Below, piece by piece: positions 1 through 6,706 of a DNA stretch of 16,998 nt. Both the position numbers and the translations under genes were made by a program. The stretch is from NCBI GenBank assembly GCA_023135995.1, contig JAGLRY010000311.1, forward strand, positions 1 to 16,998. The letters run 5' to 3'. Every line of letters starts with the position of its first letter. The first letter of the stretch is position 1. This stretch comes from Candidatus Aminicenantota bacterium. Its GTDB lineage: Bacteria > Acidobacteriota > Aminicenantia > Aminicenantales > Aminicenantaceae. Below the pieces are notes generated by a model. The model searched no databases. It was not told the origin of the DNA and worked only from the letters and a program-made list of their open reading frames with translations.

Positions 1-4
1 ACCC

Positions 5-123
5 GGGCTACAACGAAGACTTTGTTGTGAGATCAGCTCGCCCGAAGGGTAAAAGATGCTGGCAATAAGATATTGAGTGTTTTTTGAATATAAATATGTC
101 AGCAGATTTTATGAATAATTCAG
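5..123 (+). repeat. Left copy of a 119-bp structured inverted repeat
   Basis: This segment matches the reverse complement of 16854-16972 over 119 positions without gaps (paired coordinates sum to 16977), with 14 mismatches counted by eye. The longest identical block is 27-57 (31 bp). Segments 57-64 and 97-104 can form an 8-bp stem with one G-T wobble, and an outer hairpin can form at 10-28. CCCGAAGGG at 41-49 is a further short hairpin. The inner edge lies 33 bp before the first gene, so if transcription starts to the left the element would sit in the leader of the arsenosugar operon. No tRNA, rRNA or riboswitch class is recognised. It may continue a little past the left edge. Confidence 0.85.
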
Positions 124-156
124 GATAATAATTTATCTCTGAAATGGAGTGTGTGA

Positions 157-930
157 ATGATTGATCTCGCTATCATCTCAGGATCGGGATTTTACGATTT
201 TCCAGGGCTGGAAGAGCCAGAGGAAAAAACGATCAAAACCTCATTCGGGAGAGCACCTGTGTGGGTGGGGCATGTGAGTCAAAGACAAATTGCTTTCATT
301 GCCAGGCATGGTCTCAGACACACTCATTTACCCAACATGATCAATTTTAGAGCGAATCTGTTGGCGCTAAAAAAATTGGATGTGAAGGCCATTATCTCAA
401 CGACCATTTGTGGTGTGCTCGATGCATCATTGCCGCTGGCAAAGCCGGTTGTTTTTTCAGACCTCTATTTTCCTGATAACCGGCTTCCTAACGGTGAGAC
501 ATGCTCGATCTTCAACGAAAAAGGTGCACCAGACAGAGGTCATTTCATATTCGATAGACCTTTCTCTAAAGAACTCAGACAACAACTTATCGATGTGTCG
601 CAGGCTCCTATCAGGGATGCTGTGTATGCACATGTGAACGGTCCCAGATTCAATTCCAAACCTGAGATTCGAGCTTTCCAATCCCATGCCTCTTTTATAA
701 GTCAAACCGCTGGTCCGGAGGTTGTTCTCGCGGGTGAGCTCGAGATACCCATCGCTCTTCTCGGCTTTGGTGTCGATTATGCGAATGGCGTGTCAGACGC
801 TCCCACTCCCATCGAGGTCTTGCGCTCGAATCTCATCAACAGCAAGAGTGTTTTCCTCTCCATCCTCGAGAAACTGATCAAGGATTTTAAAGAACCTCGT
901 TATACCGGTTTTATCTATAGATTCGATTAG
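157..930 (+). CDS. MTAP/PNP-family nucleoside phosphorylase, arsenosugar operon
   Basis: This 257-residue protein belongs to the purine nucleoside / methylthioadenosine phosphorylase family, which cleaves the N-glycosidic bond of a purine nucleoside with phosphate. Visible motifs are the N-terminal SGSGFYD, the RHG-x-x-H-x-H-x-PN-x-IN-x-RAN block (residues 50-66), NGPRF at 161-165, TAGPEVVLAGE at 184-194 and GVDYANG at 205-211. Asp207 sits where adenine-specific MTAPs carry Asp and 6-oxopurine enzymes carry Asn, which suggests an adenine nucleoside. The family's usual Met before the Thr-x-x-PE motif is Gln183 here, so the substrate may be unusual. As first gene before arsS, its inferred job is to remove adenine from the deoxyadenosyl-arsenical made by ArsS. 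GGAG at 146-149 supports the ATG at 157. Family is firm; exact substrate is inferred. Confidence 0.88.
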   Translation: MIDLAIISGSGFYDFPGLEEPEEKTIKTSFGRAPVWVGHVSQRQIAFIARHGLRHTHLPNMINFRANLLALKKLDVKAIISTTICGVLDASLPLAKPVVFSDLYFPDNRLPNGETCSIFNEKGAPDRGHFIFDRPFSKELRQQLIDVSQAPIRDAVYAHVNGPRFNSKPEIRAFQSHASFISQTAGPEVVLAGELEIPIALLGFGVDYANGVSDAPTPIEVLRSNLINSKSVFLSILEKLIKDFKEPRYTGFIYRFD

Positions 931-955
931 CCCGAGCACCGAGAAGGAGCTTTCG

Positions 956-1921
956 ATGAGTGCTTTTGAAACTCAAGTCCAAAAAGATTGCGGATTAGAC
1001 CTGTATGCTTCAAAATTCGATATACTTCAGGTCAATGTTGGCTTTAGATGTAACCAGAGTTGCCAGCACTGCCATCTGGCCTGCGGTCCCGACCGAAGAG
1101 AAATGATAACCTGGGAGACAATGAGAGATGTGATAATGGTCGCTAAAGACATTCAACCCCATTTTGTGGACATTACCGGGGGTGCGCCGGAGATCCACCC
1201 GCATCTTAAAAGGTTTGTGGAAGCCCTCAGGAATGACGGGCACACAGTTCAGGTGAGGACCAACCTGACGGTCCTGACCGAGCCTGGCTTGGAGGATATG
1301 CCGCAATTTTTCAAAGAGCACAAGGTTCAGCTTGTGGCCTCATTGCCCTGTTACCTTGAAGAAAATGTCTCTATTCAAAGAGGAAATGGTGTCTATGAAA
1401 AAAGTATCCGTATGTTAAAAAAATTAAACACATTGGGATACGGACTAGATCCAGACCTTCCGCTTCATCTGATATATAATCCTATCGGTCCCTTTCTCCC
1501 CCCCCACCAGAGCCAGCTCGAGAGTGATTATAAGAGAGAGCTTGATGATCGATTTAGAATCCGCTTCACCGGACTCTATACAATCGCCAACATGCCCATA
1601 GGACGTTTTTGGGAGCGCCTGAAAAAAGAAAAAAAAGACAGCGAATACATGCAGCTTCTTCGCGAAGGATTCAATTGTCAGACGGTGACAGAACTCATGT
1701 GCCGTCATCAGATCTGTGTGGCTTGGGATGGTGTTTTGTATGATTGTGATTTCAACATCGCTTTAAGTCTTCCCGTTGTGGAAGAAGTACCAGAAGACAT
1801 CAAAGGTTTTAACGCCGAGGTCCACCAGAAAAGAAAGGTCCGCACTGGCAACCACTGCTATGGTTGTACAGCTGGCTCTGGGTCGTCATGTGGCGGCGCC
1901 CTGGCGTCCGGTTCATCCTGA
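956..1921 (+). CDS. arsS: Arsenosugar biosynthesis radical SAM enzyme ArsS
   Basis: This 321-residue cytosolic enzyme has the radical SAM cluster motif CNQSCQHC (Cys32, Cys36, Cys39) and a GG-type SAM-contacting motif, DITGGAPE, at 72-79. The C-terminal half matches the DUF3641 domain: YNPIGPFLPPHQ near 174-185, NMPIGRFW near 212-219, then LYDCDFN and the Cys-rich end CYGCTAGSGSSCGGAL. Cys241, 249, 254, 264, 301, 304 and 312 are candidate ligands for auxiliary Fe-S clusters. Family members join the 5'-deoxyadenosyl group of SAM to dimethylarsenite. Some relatives are annotated as selenoproteins; this one uses Cys throughout and has no internal TGA. AAGGAG at 944-949 sets the ATG, 25 bp after the phosphorylase. 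The partner glycosyltransferases downstream confirm the assignment. Confidence 0.95.
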   Translation: MSAFETQVQKDCGLDLYASKFDILQVNVGFRCNQSCQHCHLACGPDRREMITWETMRDVIMVAKDIQPHFVDITGGAPEIHPHLKRFVEALRNDGHTVQVRTNLTVLTEPGLEDMPQFFKEHKVQLVASLPCYLEENVSIQRGNGVYEKSIRMLKKLNTLGYGLDPDLPLHLIYNPIGPFLPPHQSQLESDYKRELDDRFRIRFTGLYTIANMPIGRFWERLKKEKKDSEYMQLLREGFNCQTVTELMCRHQICVAWDGVLYDCDFNIALSLPVVEEVPEDIKGFNAEVHQKRKVRTGNHCYGCTAGSGSSCGGALASGSS

Positions 1922-1940
1922 GATTTTTCCAGAAGAGACC

Positions 1941-2648
1941 ATGAAAAAATCATCTTCTTTCCCGCAACATAAACCCAGTCTCTGGCGCCCTATAGCTCTG
2001 GTTGTGGCCCTAGTTCTCCTGATGATCCTGGCAAGAGTGTTCAATCTGGGGAACCGTTTAGGCGAGCTCAGAGAATGGATCCATTCTCTCGGGATCTTTG
2101 GCCCGCTTGTCTATGTCGTGATCTATGCAGCCGCAGTGGTTCTTGCTATTCCCGGCTCTGTGATCACAGTCGTTGCCGGGATATTGTTCGGTTCTGTCCT
2201 CGGAGTGGCTGTGGTGAGTGTCGCCTCGACACTGGGAGCCAGTTTGGCTTTCTTGATCTCCCGACACATAGCGCGTGAGGCCGTGGCCCAGCGGTTCTCA
2301 TCCAGCGAAAAGTTCGTTCACCTTGACGAATTGACAAAGAAACATGGAGCGATCATAGTCGCCATAACGAGGCTGGTGCCACTCTTCCCTTTCACTCTTC
2401 TGAATTATGGCTTTGGGCTCACTCAAGTTCCCTTCAAAACGTATGTGTTCTGGTCGTGGCTCTGTATGCTTCCTGGGACCGTGCTTTTTGTTGTGGGCGC
2501 AGATGCTGTCACAAGCGGCATTTCAGAGGGCCGGATCCCCTGGACTTTGATCGGAATCCTGGTGCTGACGATCGCCCTCATCACATTCCTTGTCTCCAAG
2601 GCCAAGAAAAAACTCAAAGAGGAGGAGAAACACACCGCAAATGAGTGA
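1941..2648 (+). CDS. TVP38/TMEM64 family (VTT domain) membrane protein
   Basis: This 235-residue integral membrane protein of the DedA/VTT superfamily has about five to six hydrophobic segments. Family marks are AIPGSVITVVAGILFG (about residues 69-84), the following GASLAFLISR, and the C-terminal RLVPLFPFTLLNYGFGLT with MLPGT. It ends in a basic, charged tail (KAKKKLKEEEKH). The ATG at 1941 lies 19 bp after arsS; the frame stays open upstream, but that extension lies inside arsS and lacks family character. Its last 8 bp overlap the next gene, indicating translational coupling. TVP38 proteins are often encoded next to mercuric-reductase-like flavoproteins. Transport of an arsenical or maintenance of the membrane are both possible; neither is shown by the sequence. 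Confidence 0.9.
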   Translation: MKKSSSFPQHKPSLWRPIALVVALVLLMILARVFNLGNRLGELREWIHSLGIFGPLVYVVIYAAAVVLAIPGSVITVVAGILFGSVLGVAVVSVASTLGASLAFLISRHIAREAVAQRFSSSEKFVHLDELTKKHGAIIVAITRLVPLFPFTLLNYGFGLTQVPFKTYVFWSWLCMLPGTVLFVVGADAVTSGISEGRIPWTLIGILVLTIALITFLVSKAKKKLKEEEKHTANE

Positions 2649-4167
2649 ACACATAAAAATCTTACCCGATGATGAACACAATCAAGCTCTTGTGGAAAGA
2701 GTCCATCCTCCTGATTGGAAAAATCCCGAGCCGGCGCCGAAATATAACCTGGTCATCGTAGGTGCTGGCACAGCAGGCCTTGTCAGCGCCATTGGCGCTT
2801 TGAGCCTTGGGGCAAAAGTGGCAATTGTTGAGAAGTTTTTGATGGGGGGAGACTGTTTGAATTTTGGGTGCGTCCCCTCCAAGGCCGTTATCCGGTCGTC
2901 GCGAGTGATGGGAGAGGTCCGGAAAGCTGCTGCATATGGTATCAATGTAGCGGGAAAACCTGATGTCGATTTTGCCAAAATCATGGAGCGGATGCGGCGT
3001 CTAAGAGCACAGATCAGCCAGAACGATTCAGTGGAGCGCTATATCTCTCTAGGCAGTCATGTGTTTCTTGGTGAGGGTCGGTTTGTCGACCAACACAGCT
3101 TGGAGGTCGATGGCAAAATATTAAGATTTCGTAAGGCCGTGATCGCCACGGGTGCGAGGCCTGCCCACCCGGATATCGAAGGACTTTCAGAAGCGGGTTT
3201 TTTAACTAACGAAACTGTATTTTCTTTAACGGAAAGGCCGGGTCGACTGGCGGTCATTGGCGGTGGCCCTGTGGGCGTCGAGCTCGTGCAGGCCTTCTGT
3301 CGCCTTGGGTCTACCGTGACGATCATTCAGAGAGAAAGACAGTTTTTGCCGCGCGAAGACAGGGATGCCGCGGACCTTTTGGCTCAAGTGCTTAAGAGAG
3401 AAGGCGTGCGCTGCAAACTGGAGACCCAAGTGAAAAAAGTTACGAAAACTGCCGGGAAAAAGATCCTGCATTTGACATGTCCTGACGGGGAAGAAACCAT
3501 TGAGGTGGATGAGATTCTTGTGGGTGTGGGACGAGTCCCCAATGTTGAGGGTTTAAACCTTGAAGCTGCGGGCGTTGTGTACGATCAAAGAGACGGAGTC
3601 AAAGTCAATAAGTTTCTGCAGACAACGAACAAAGATATCTATGCTGCCGGAGATGTCTGCTATCCTTATAAATTCACACACATAGCCGAGGCTACGGCTC
3701 GGATCGTCATCCAGAATGCACTCTTTCTCAAGAGCGCCAAGCATACTTCGTTGGTGATCCCCTGGTGTACGTACACCGATCCCGAGATCGCCCACGTGGG
3801 AATGTACGAAAAAGAAGCCCTGGACAAGGGCATCCCCGTGGAGACATTCACCAAGAGTTTTAAAGATGTGGACAGAGCTGTGCTGGATGGGGAAGAGGAA
3901 GGTTTTATCAAGATCCATGTTAGAAAGGGGAAATCCAAGATTCTTGGAGCAACGATCGTGGCCAGAAATGCGGGAGATCTGATGAGCGAGATCACACTGG
4001 CGATGGTGACAGGAAAAGGTGTAAAACCCTTGAGTGTCGGGGTGATCCATCCTTATCCCACTCAATCGGACGTTGTGAAACGCACCGCATCCCAGTATTA
4101 TGAAAAAAAGATGTCCCCCTTTCTAAAGAAGATGCTGAAACGCTGGTTTTCTTGGAAGTGCAAATAA
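2641..4167 (+). CDS. Mercuric-reductase-like FAD-dependent disulfide oxidoreductase
   Basis: This 508-residue flavoprotein belongs to the pyridine nucleotide-disulfide oxidoreductase family (class I). An N-terminal extension of about 35 residues precedes the FAD-binding GAGTAG (41-46). The redox-active pair is Cys72/Cys77 in GGDCLNFGCVPSK; a second Rossmann motif (VIGGGPVGVE) binds NAD(P)H, and AAGDVC is the second FAD contact. The end carries HPYPTQSD from about 470: the position of the catalytic His of glutathione reductase appears to be Tyr472, as in mercuric reductase. It lacks both the N-terminal heavy-metal domain and the C-terminal vicinal Cys pair of true MerA; only Cys507 is near the end. 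Mercury reduction is therefore doubtful, and a redox role with arsenicals or membrane quinones is an inference from context. The spacing of GGAGGAG (2620-2626) is long, so coupling to the upstream gene probably drives initiation. Confidence 0.88.
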   Translation: MSEHIKILPDDEHNQALVERVHPPDWKNPEPAPKYNLVIVGAGTAGLVSAIGALSLGAKVAIVEKFLMGGDCLNFGCVPSKAVIRSSRVMGEVRKAAAYGINVAGKPDVDFAKIMERMRRLRAQISQNDSVERYISLGSHVFLGEGRFVDQHSLEVDGKILRFRKAVIATGARPAHPDIEGLSEAGFLTNETVFSLTERPGRLAVIGGGPVGVELVQAFCRLGSTVTIIQRERQFLPREDRDAADLLAQVLKREGVRCKLETQVKKVTKTAGKKILHLTCPDGEETIEVDEILVGVGRVPNVEGLNLEAAGVVYDQRDGVKVNKFLQTTNKDIYAAGDVCYPYKFTHIAEATARIVIQNALFLKSAKHTSLVIPWCTYTDPEIAHVGMYEKEALDKGIPVETFTKSFKDVDRAVLDGEEEGFIKIHVRKGKSKILGATIVARNAGDLMSEITLAMVTGKGVKPLSVGVIHPYPTQSDVVKRTASQYYEKKMSPFLKKMLKRWFSWKCK

Positions 4168-4171
4168 CCAA

Positions 4172-5488
4172 ATGGGTTTTCGAAGATTTATAATTTTTTC
4201 CCGGTATCCTTTTCCCGGGCGAGTCAAAACTCGGCTCATTCCTGCCCTTGGTGACGATGGGGCGGCCTCTCTCCATGATGCCATGACATTACACACTCTG
4301 CGTTGGGCCGACAGCTTGTGCAATCAAGATTCTGAGGTTTTAGAAATCCGGTACGACGGTGGGACTTCGTCGCAGATGCAGCACTGGCTCGGTAGGGAAC
4401 GACAGTACGTCGAGCAAGGAGATGGGGACCTTGGCCAACGGATGGAAAGGGCATTCCAAAAAAATTTCCAGAAAAAATGTCGGCACGTCGTTCTCGTGGG
4501 GACGGACTGTCCGCAGATGACGGCCTTTCATGTGAAAGAAGCTTTTTTTGCTCTGAAAATTCATGATATGGTTATCGGTCCCTCTGAGGATGGTGGGTAT
4601 TACCTGATCGGATTGAGTCAGATCGTTCCTGAATTGTTTGCATCCATAGAATGGGGAACAGAAAAGGTTTTTGAGAAAACCATGGAGAGAGCAAAACAGC
4701 GGAACTTGAGTGTTCGTGTGCTGGGGAGGCTGAGCGATGTGGATACGCCTGACGACCTCCCTGTTTGGGATAAAGTCTCTAATAAATTCATTTCTGTTGT
4801 GATCCCTACCTTGAATGAGGAGGTGAATCTTCCTAAAACACTCCAGAGCGTGGGACGGATGCCGTACTGCGAGGTCATTGTGGCCGACGGTGGCAGCCAG
4901 GATCGTACGGTATCCATTGCTGAGGAATGGGGGGCAAAGATTGTACTATCAGAACCATGTCGAGGAGGCCAGATGAATGCGGGTGCCCACAAGGCATCTG
5001 GAGACATCCTGCTCTTCTTGCATGCGGATACCGTGCTGCCTGAGAACTATGCTGAACTCATCCGGCATACACTCTCAAACCCAAATGTCCCTGGAGGCTC
5101 TTTTGCAGTGAGATTTTCCCCGACGACAAGACACCTGAACTTCAAGTCAAGGACCATATCTTGGAGAACAACAATCCTTCGAAAACCCTACGGCGACCAG
5201 GCCATATTTGTAAGAGCATCGCTTTTTCAACTGATGGGAGAATATGCCGATATTCCATTGATGGAGGATGTGGAGTTCGTTAACCGCTTGAGGCAGAAGG
5301 GAAAACTTGCCTTTATCCGTGAGTCTGTCGTGACAAACTCCAGACGTTTTGGATCTCAGGGGGGAATCATGGCGACGCTCAGGAATAAACTCACGAAGAT
5401 GGGTTATGCACTGGGCGTTTCCCCGGAACGGCTCGCGCGTTTCTACTACAAATCGCGTATCGAGCAAGATAGGGATAAGAATGTTTGA
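4172..5488 (+). CDS. Fused TIGR04282-TIGR04283 arsenosugar glycosyltransferase
   Basis: This 438-residue protein joins two enzymes usually encoded separately. Residues 1-197 form the TIGR04282/DUF2064 domain: FSRYPFPGRVKTRL at 9-22, GTDCPQ at 110-115, VIGPSEDGGYYLIGL at 134-148 and SDVDTPDDL at 188-196. Residues about 206-430 form a GT-A, family 2-like TIGR04283 domain: VVIPTLNEE, VADGGSQDRT at 237-246, CRGGQMNAGA at 263-272, LFLHADT at 281-287 and a C-terminal GVSPERLARFY. Both families are named for arsenosugar biosynthesis and are thought to sugar-modify the arsinoyl-ribose core; donor and acceptor are not readable here. No frameshift separates the halves, and the linker is short. The gene begins 4 bp after the flavoprotein, closing the operon. 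Confidence 0.92.
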   Translation: MGFRRFIIFSRYPFPGRVKTRLIPALGDDGAASLHDAMTLHTLRWADSLCNQDSEVLEIRYDGGTSSQMQHWLGRERQYVEQGDGDLGQRMERAFQKNFQKKCRHVVLVGTDCPQMTAFHVKEAFFALKIHDMVIGPSEDGGYYLIGLSQIVPELFASIEWGTEKVFEKTMERAKQRNLSVRVLGRLSDVDTPDDLPVWDKVSNKFISVVIPTLNEEVNLPKTLQSVGRMPYCEVIVADGGSQDRTVSIAEEWGAKIVLSEPCRGGQMNAGAHKASGDILLFLHADTVLPENYAELIRHTLSNPNVPGGSFAVRFSPTTRHLNFKSRTISWRTTILRKPYGDQAIFVRASLFQLMGEYADIPLMEDVEFVNRLRQKGKLAFIRESVVTNSRRFGSQGGIMATLRNKLTKMGYALGVSPERLARFYYKSRIEQDRDKNV

Positions 5489-5513
5489 CTCTTTATTTTC
5501 AAATTGATATTCT
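5485..5513 (+). promoter_or_regulatory. Possible sigma-70 promoter for the 5658 gene
   Basis: TTGACT at 5485-5490, overlapping the stop codon of the previous gene, is followed after 17 bp by TATTCT at 5508-5513 (5 of 6 and 4 of 6 to consensus). Transcription would start near 5520 and leave a leader of about 140 nt containing the short repeats at 5577-5609. Spacing is ideal but the -10 box is weak. Confidence 0.3.
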
Positions 5514-5576
5514 TTCTGTCGGAAGAAGGGAACAGTCAGGCATCGGGATGATCGGCGAAACAATGAATTAGAATAC

Positions 5577-5609
5577 GTATTGTATGATACATACTGTATT
5601 GTAGGTATC
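5577..5609. promoter_or_regulatory. Short repeats before 5658; possible operator or leader element
   Basis: The octamer GTATTGTA occurs twice, at 5577-5584 and 5596-5603, 19 bp apart (about two helical turns). Between them GTATG (5582-5586) and CATAC (5590-5594) are inverted around ATA, and GATAC (5586-5590) pairs with GTATC (5605-5609). TATGAT at 5583-5588 resembles a -10 box but has no good -35 partner. The density of symmetry suggests a protein-binding site or leader structure; no regulator family can be named. Confidence 0.3.
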
Positions 5610-5657
5610 GCGTCATAGATCTAAGCGACCGTAGTCTTAGGAAGTCAAGGAGGCAAT

Positions 5658-6080
5658 ATGAGTAATGACCAACAAATCACCCCAACTGCCCCGGATGCTG
5701 CCCGTCAAGTCTCTGGTCCATCCACTGGACTCCTCATTACGGGAATTATCGGTGCCATATTTTCATTGGCAACCTTTTTTTCTCTCATTATCGGAGCCGG
5801 ACTGAGTACTGTCTGGTGGGAAGATATCCCTGATGTGTATGGGGAAATCTGGGAGGGTGCCGCTGGAATGGGGAGTTCCTTCGTTGGCATCCTGGTGGCA
5901 GGATTTATTATCTATGCCGCCCTGAAGATGAAGGACCTCAACCAGTGGGGTTTGGCCATGGCAGCGAGCATTCTGGCCATGATCCCTTGCATCAGCCCGT
6001 GTTGTATCATAGGGTTGCCCATAGGCATCTGGTGCCTTGTCGTGCTGACAAAACCAGAGGTAAAAGCTGCATTTCACTAA
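5658..6080 (+). CDS. Small integral membrane protein, PEVKAAF-type C-terminus
   Basis: This 140-residue protein starts with a polar, Pro/Thr-rich segment of about 20 residues, followed by hydrophobic segments near 23-50, 72-90 and 97-130. The end, GLPIGIWCLVVLTKPEVKAAF, recurs in many small hypothetical membrane proteins with a cytosolic polar head. Cys111, 115, 116 and 126 lie in or near the last membrane segment. A strong AAGGAGG at 5647-5653 sets the ATG. It starts a new unit after a 169-bp gap and is followed 8 bp later by the DUF2752 gene, so the two are probably co-transcribed. No function is known to me. Confidence 0.8.
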   Translation: MSNDQQITPTAPDAARQVSGPSTGLLITGIIGAIFSLATFFSLIIGAGLSTVWWEDIPDVYGEIWEGAAGMGSSFVGILVAGFIIYAALKMKDLNQWGLAMAASILAMIPCISPCCIIGLPIGIWCLVVLTKPEVKAAFH

Positions 6081-6088
6081 TCCTCTCC

Positions 6089-6556
6089 ATGCAGCAAGAT
6101 CCTCTTAAATCTAGCCAGCTGCCCAAAAATAACACTCGCAGAGAGGGAGAGCTTACGTCCCATTGGGTTGTCCTCTTTTTCTGTGCAGGCATTTTGCTGG
6201 GTGGTGTGGTGTTGTCTCCTCCGCACCCTGGCTCGCCTTATCTGCATATCGGTAATATTCCGATCCCAGATACATGTTCCTTTAAAAATCTGACTGGATT
6301 GCCATGTCCCGGATGCGGATTGACGCGGTCGATCGTTGCAGGCATGCATGGGAATTTCAGAGCGAGCCTAATGTATCATCGGTTGGGATTGCTCACGTTG
6401 GCCTACATATTTTTGCAATTCCTATTCCGGCTGATCGCGATTGCTGACCTACCTTTAAGGGAGCGCGCATTTGGCTCCGGCAAAATATTGAATAGAGGGA
6501 TTATCGTCCTCGCAGTGTTGTATGTGCTCAACTGGGGATACACTCTTTTTCTCTGA
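6089..6556 (+). CDS. DUF2752 domain membrane protein
   Basis: This 155-residue protein has the DUF2752 signature, LTGLPCPGCGLTRS (Cys73 and Cys76), with a further Cys63 just before it. Hydrophobic segments lie near 25-43, 98-118 and 135-153. The family consists of small membrane proteins of unknown function; the CPGC pair could bind metal or be redox-active, which is speculation. The ATG at 6089 is 8 bp after the preceding stop and lacks a clear Shine-Dalgarno sequence, so translation is probably coupled. The frame is open further upstream, but that part overlaps the preceding gene and has no membrane-protein character. Confidence 0.82.
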   Translation: MQQDPLKSSQLPKNNTRREGELTSHWVVLFFCAGILLGGVVLSPPHPGSPYLHIGNIPIPDTCSFKNLTGLPCPGCGLTRSIVAGMHGNFRASLMYHRLGLLTLAYIFLQFLFRLIAIADLPLRERAFGSGKILNRGIIVLAVLYVLNWGYTLFL

Positions 6557-6658
6557 GAGCTTGTGAACTTCTCTTAAGCGCGCCAAAATCGAAGCTATCT
6601 CCACCGAAGCCGAGTCACTTCATAAGTCATTACTTTCCCCCTGAAAAGTGCCCCTTTT

Positions 6659-6687
6659 TTGACGCCTATCCATATATTATCTATAAT
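6659..6687 (+). promoter_or_regulatory. Near-consensus sigma-70 promoter for the outer-membrane protein
   Basis: TTGACG at 6659-6664, a 17-bp spacer and TATAAT at 6682-6687 match the consensus at 11 of 12 positions with ideal spacing. The inferred start near 6694 gives a very short leader (about 13 nt) that carries AGGAA at 6694-6698 before the ATG at 6707. This is the best promoter in the window. Confidence 0.7.
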
Positions 6688-6706
6688 AATAATAGGAATT
6701 ATAAAG

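Noticed and set aside
1..156. tRNA, rRNA or known riboswitch in the left leader
   Set aside because: No cloverleaf, rRNA core or recognised aptamer motif is present; the folding potential is accounted for by the repeat.
1850..1921. Selenoprotein form of ArsS with a recoded TGA
   Set aside because: All motif positions are Cys codons and the only TGA is the terminal stop; no SECIS-like element is needed.
1776..1940. Upstream extension of the TVP38 frame
   Set aside because: It overlaps the conserved Cys-rich end of ArsS and adds residues unlike the family; the ATG at 1941 is better.
2590..2640. TTG start 51 bp upstream for the flavoprotein
   Set aside because: It lies in the tail of the TVP38 gene and would encode only Lys/Arg-rich sequence; the ATG at 2641 is preferred.
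3553..4065. Long open frame on the - strand (170 codons) inside the flavoprotein gene
   Set aside because: It lies wholly antisense to a gene with strong family motifs and shows no protein-like features; a shadow of codon use.
2641..4167. Calling the flavoprotein merA and the locus a mercury-resistance operon
   Set aside because: No merR, merT, merP or merB is present, the MerA-specific Cys pair is absent and the neighbours are arsenosugar genes.
5510..5527. Hairpin after the arsenosugar operon as a terminator
   Set aside because: The 7-bp stem (one G-T) with a TGTC loop is not followed by a T run, so it does not meet the intrinsic terminator pattern.
5945..6088. Longer DUF2752 protein starting inside the 5658 gene
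   Set aside because: The added part overlaps a better-supported gene and is not hydrophobic; a coupled start at 6089 explains the protein.
6640..6660. T run after a C-rich stretch as a terminator
   Set aside because: There is no G-rich partner to form a stem upstream; the T run is part of the -35 region of the promoter.
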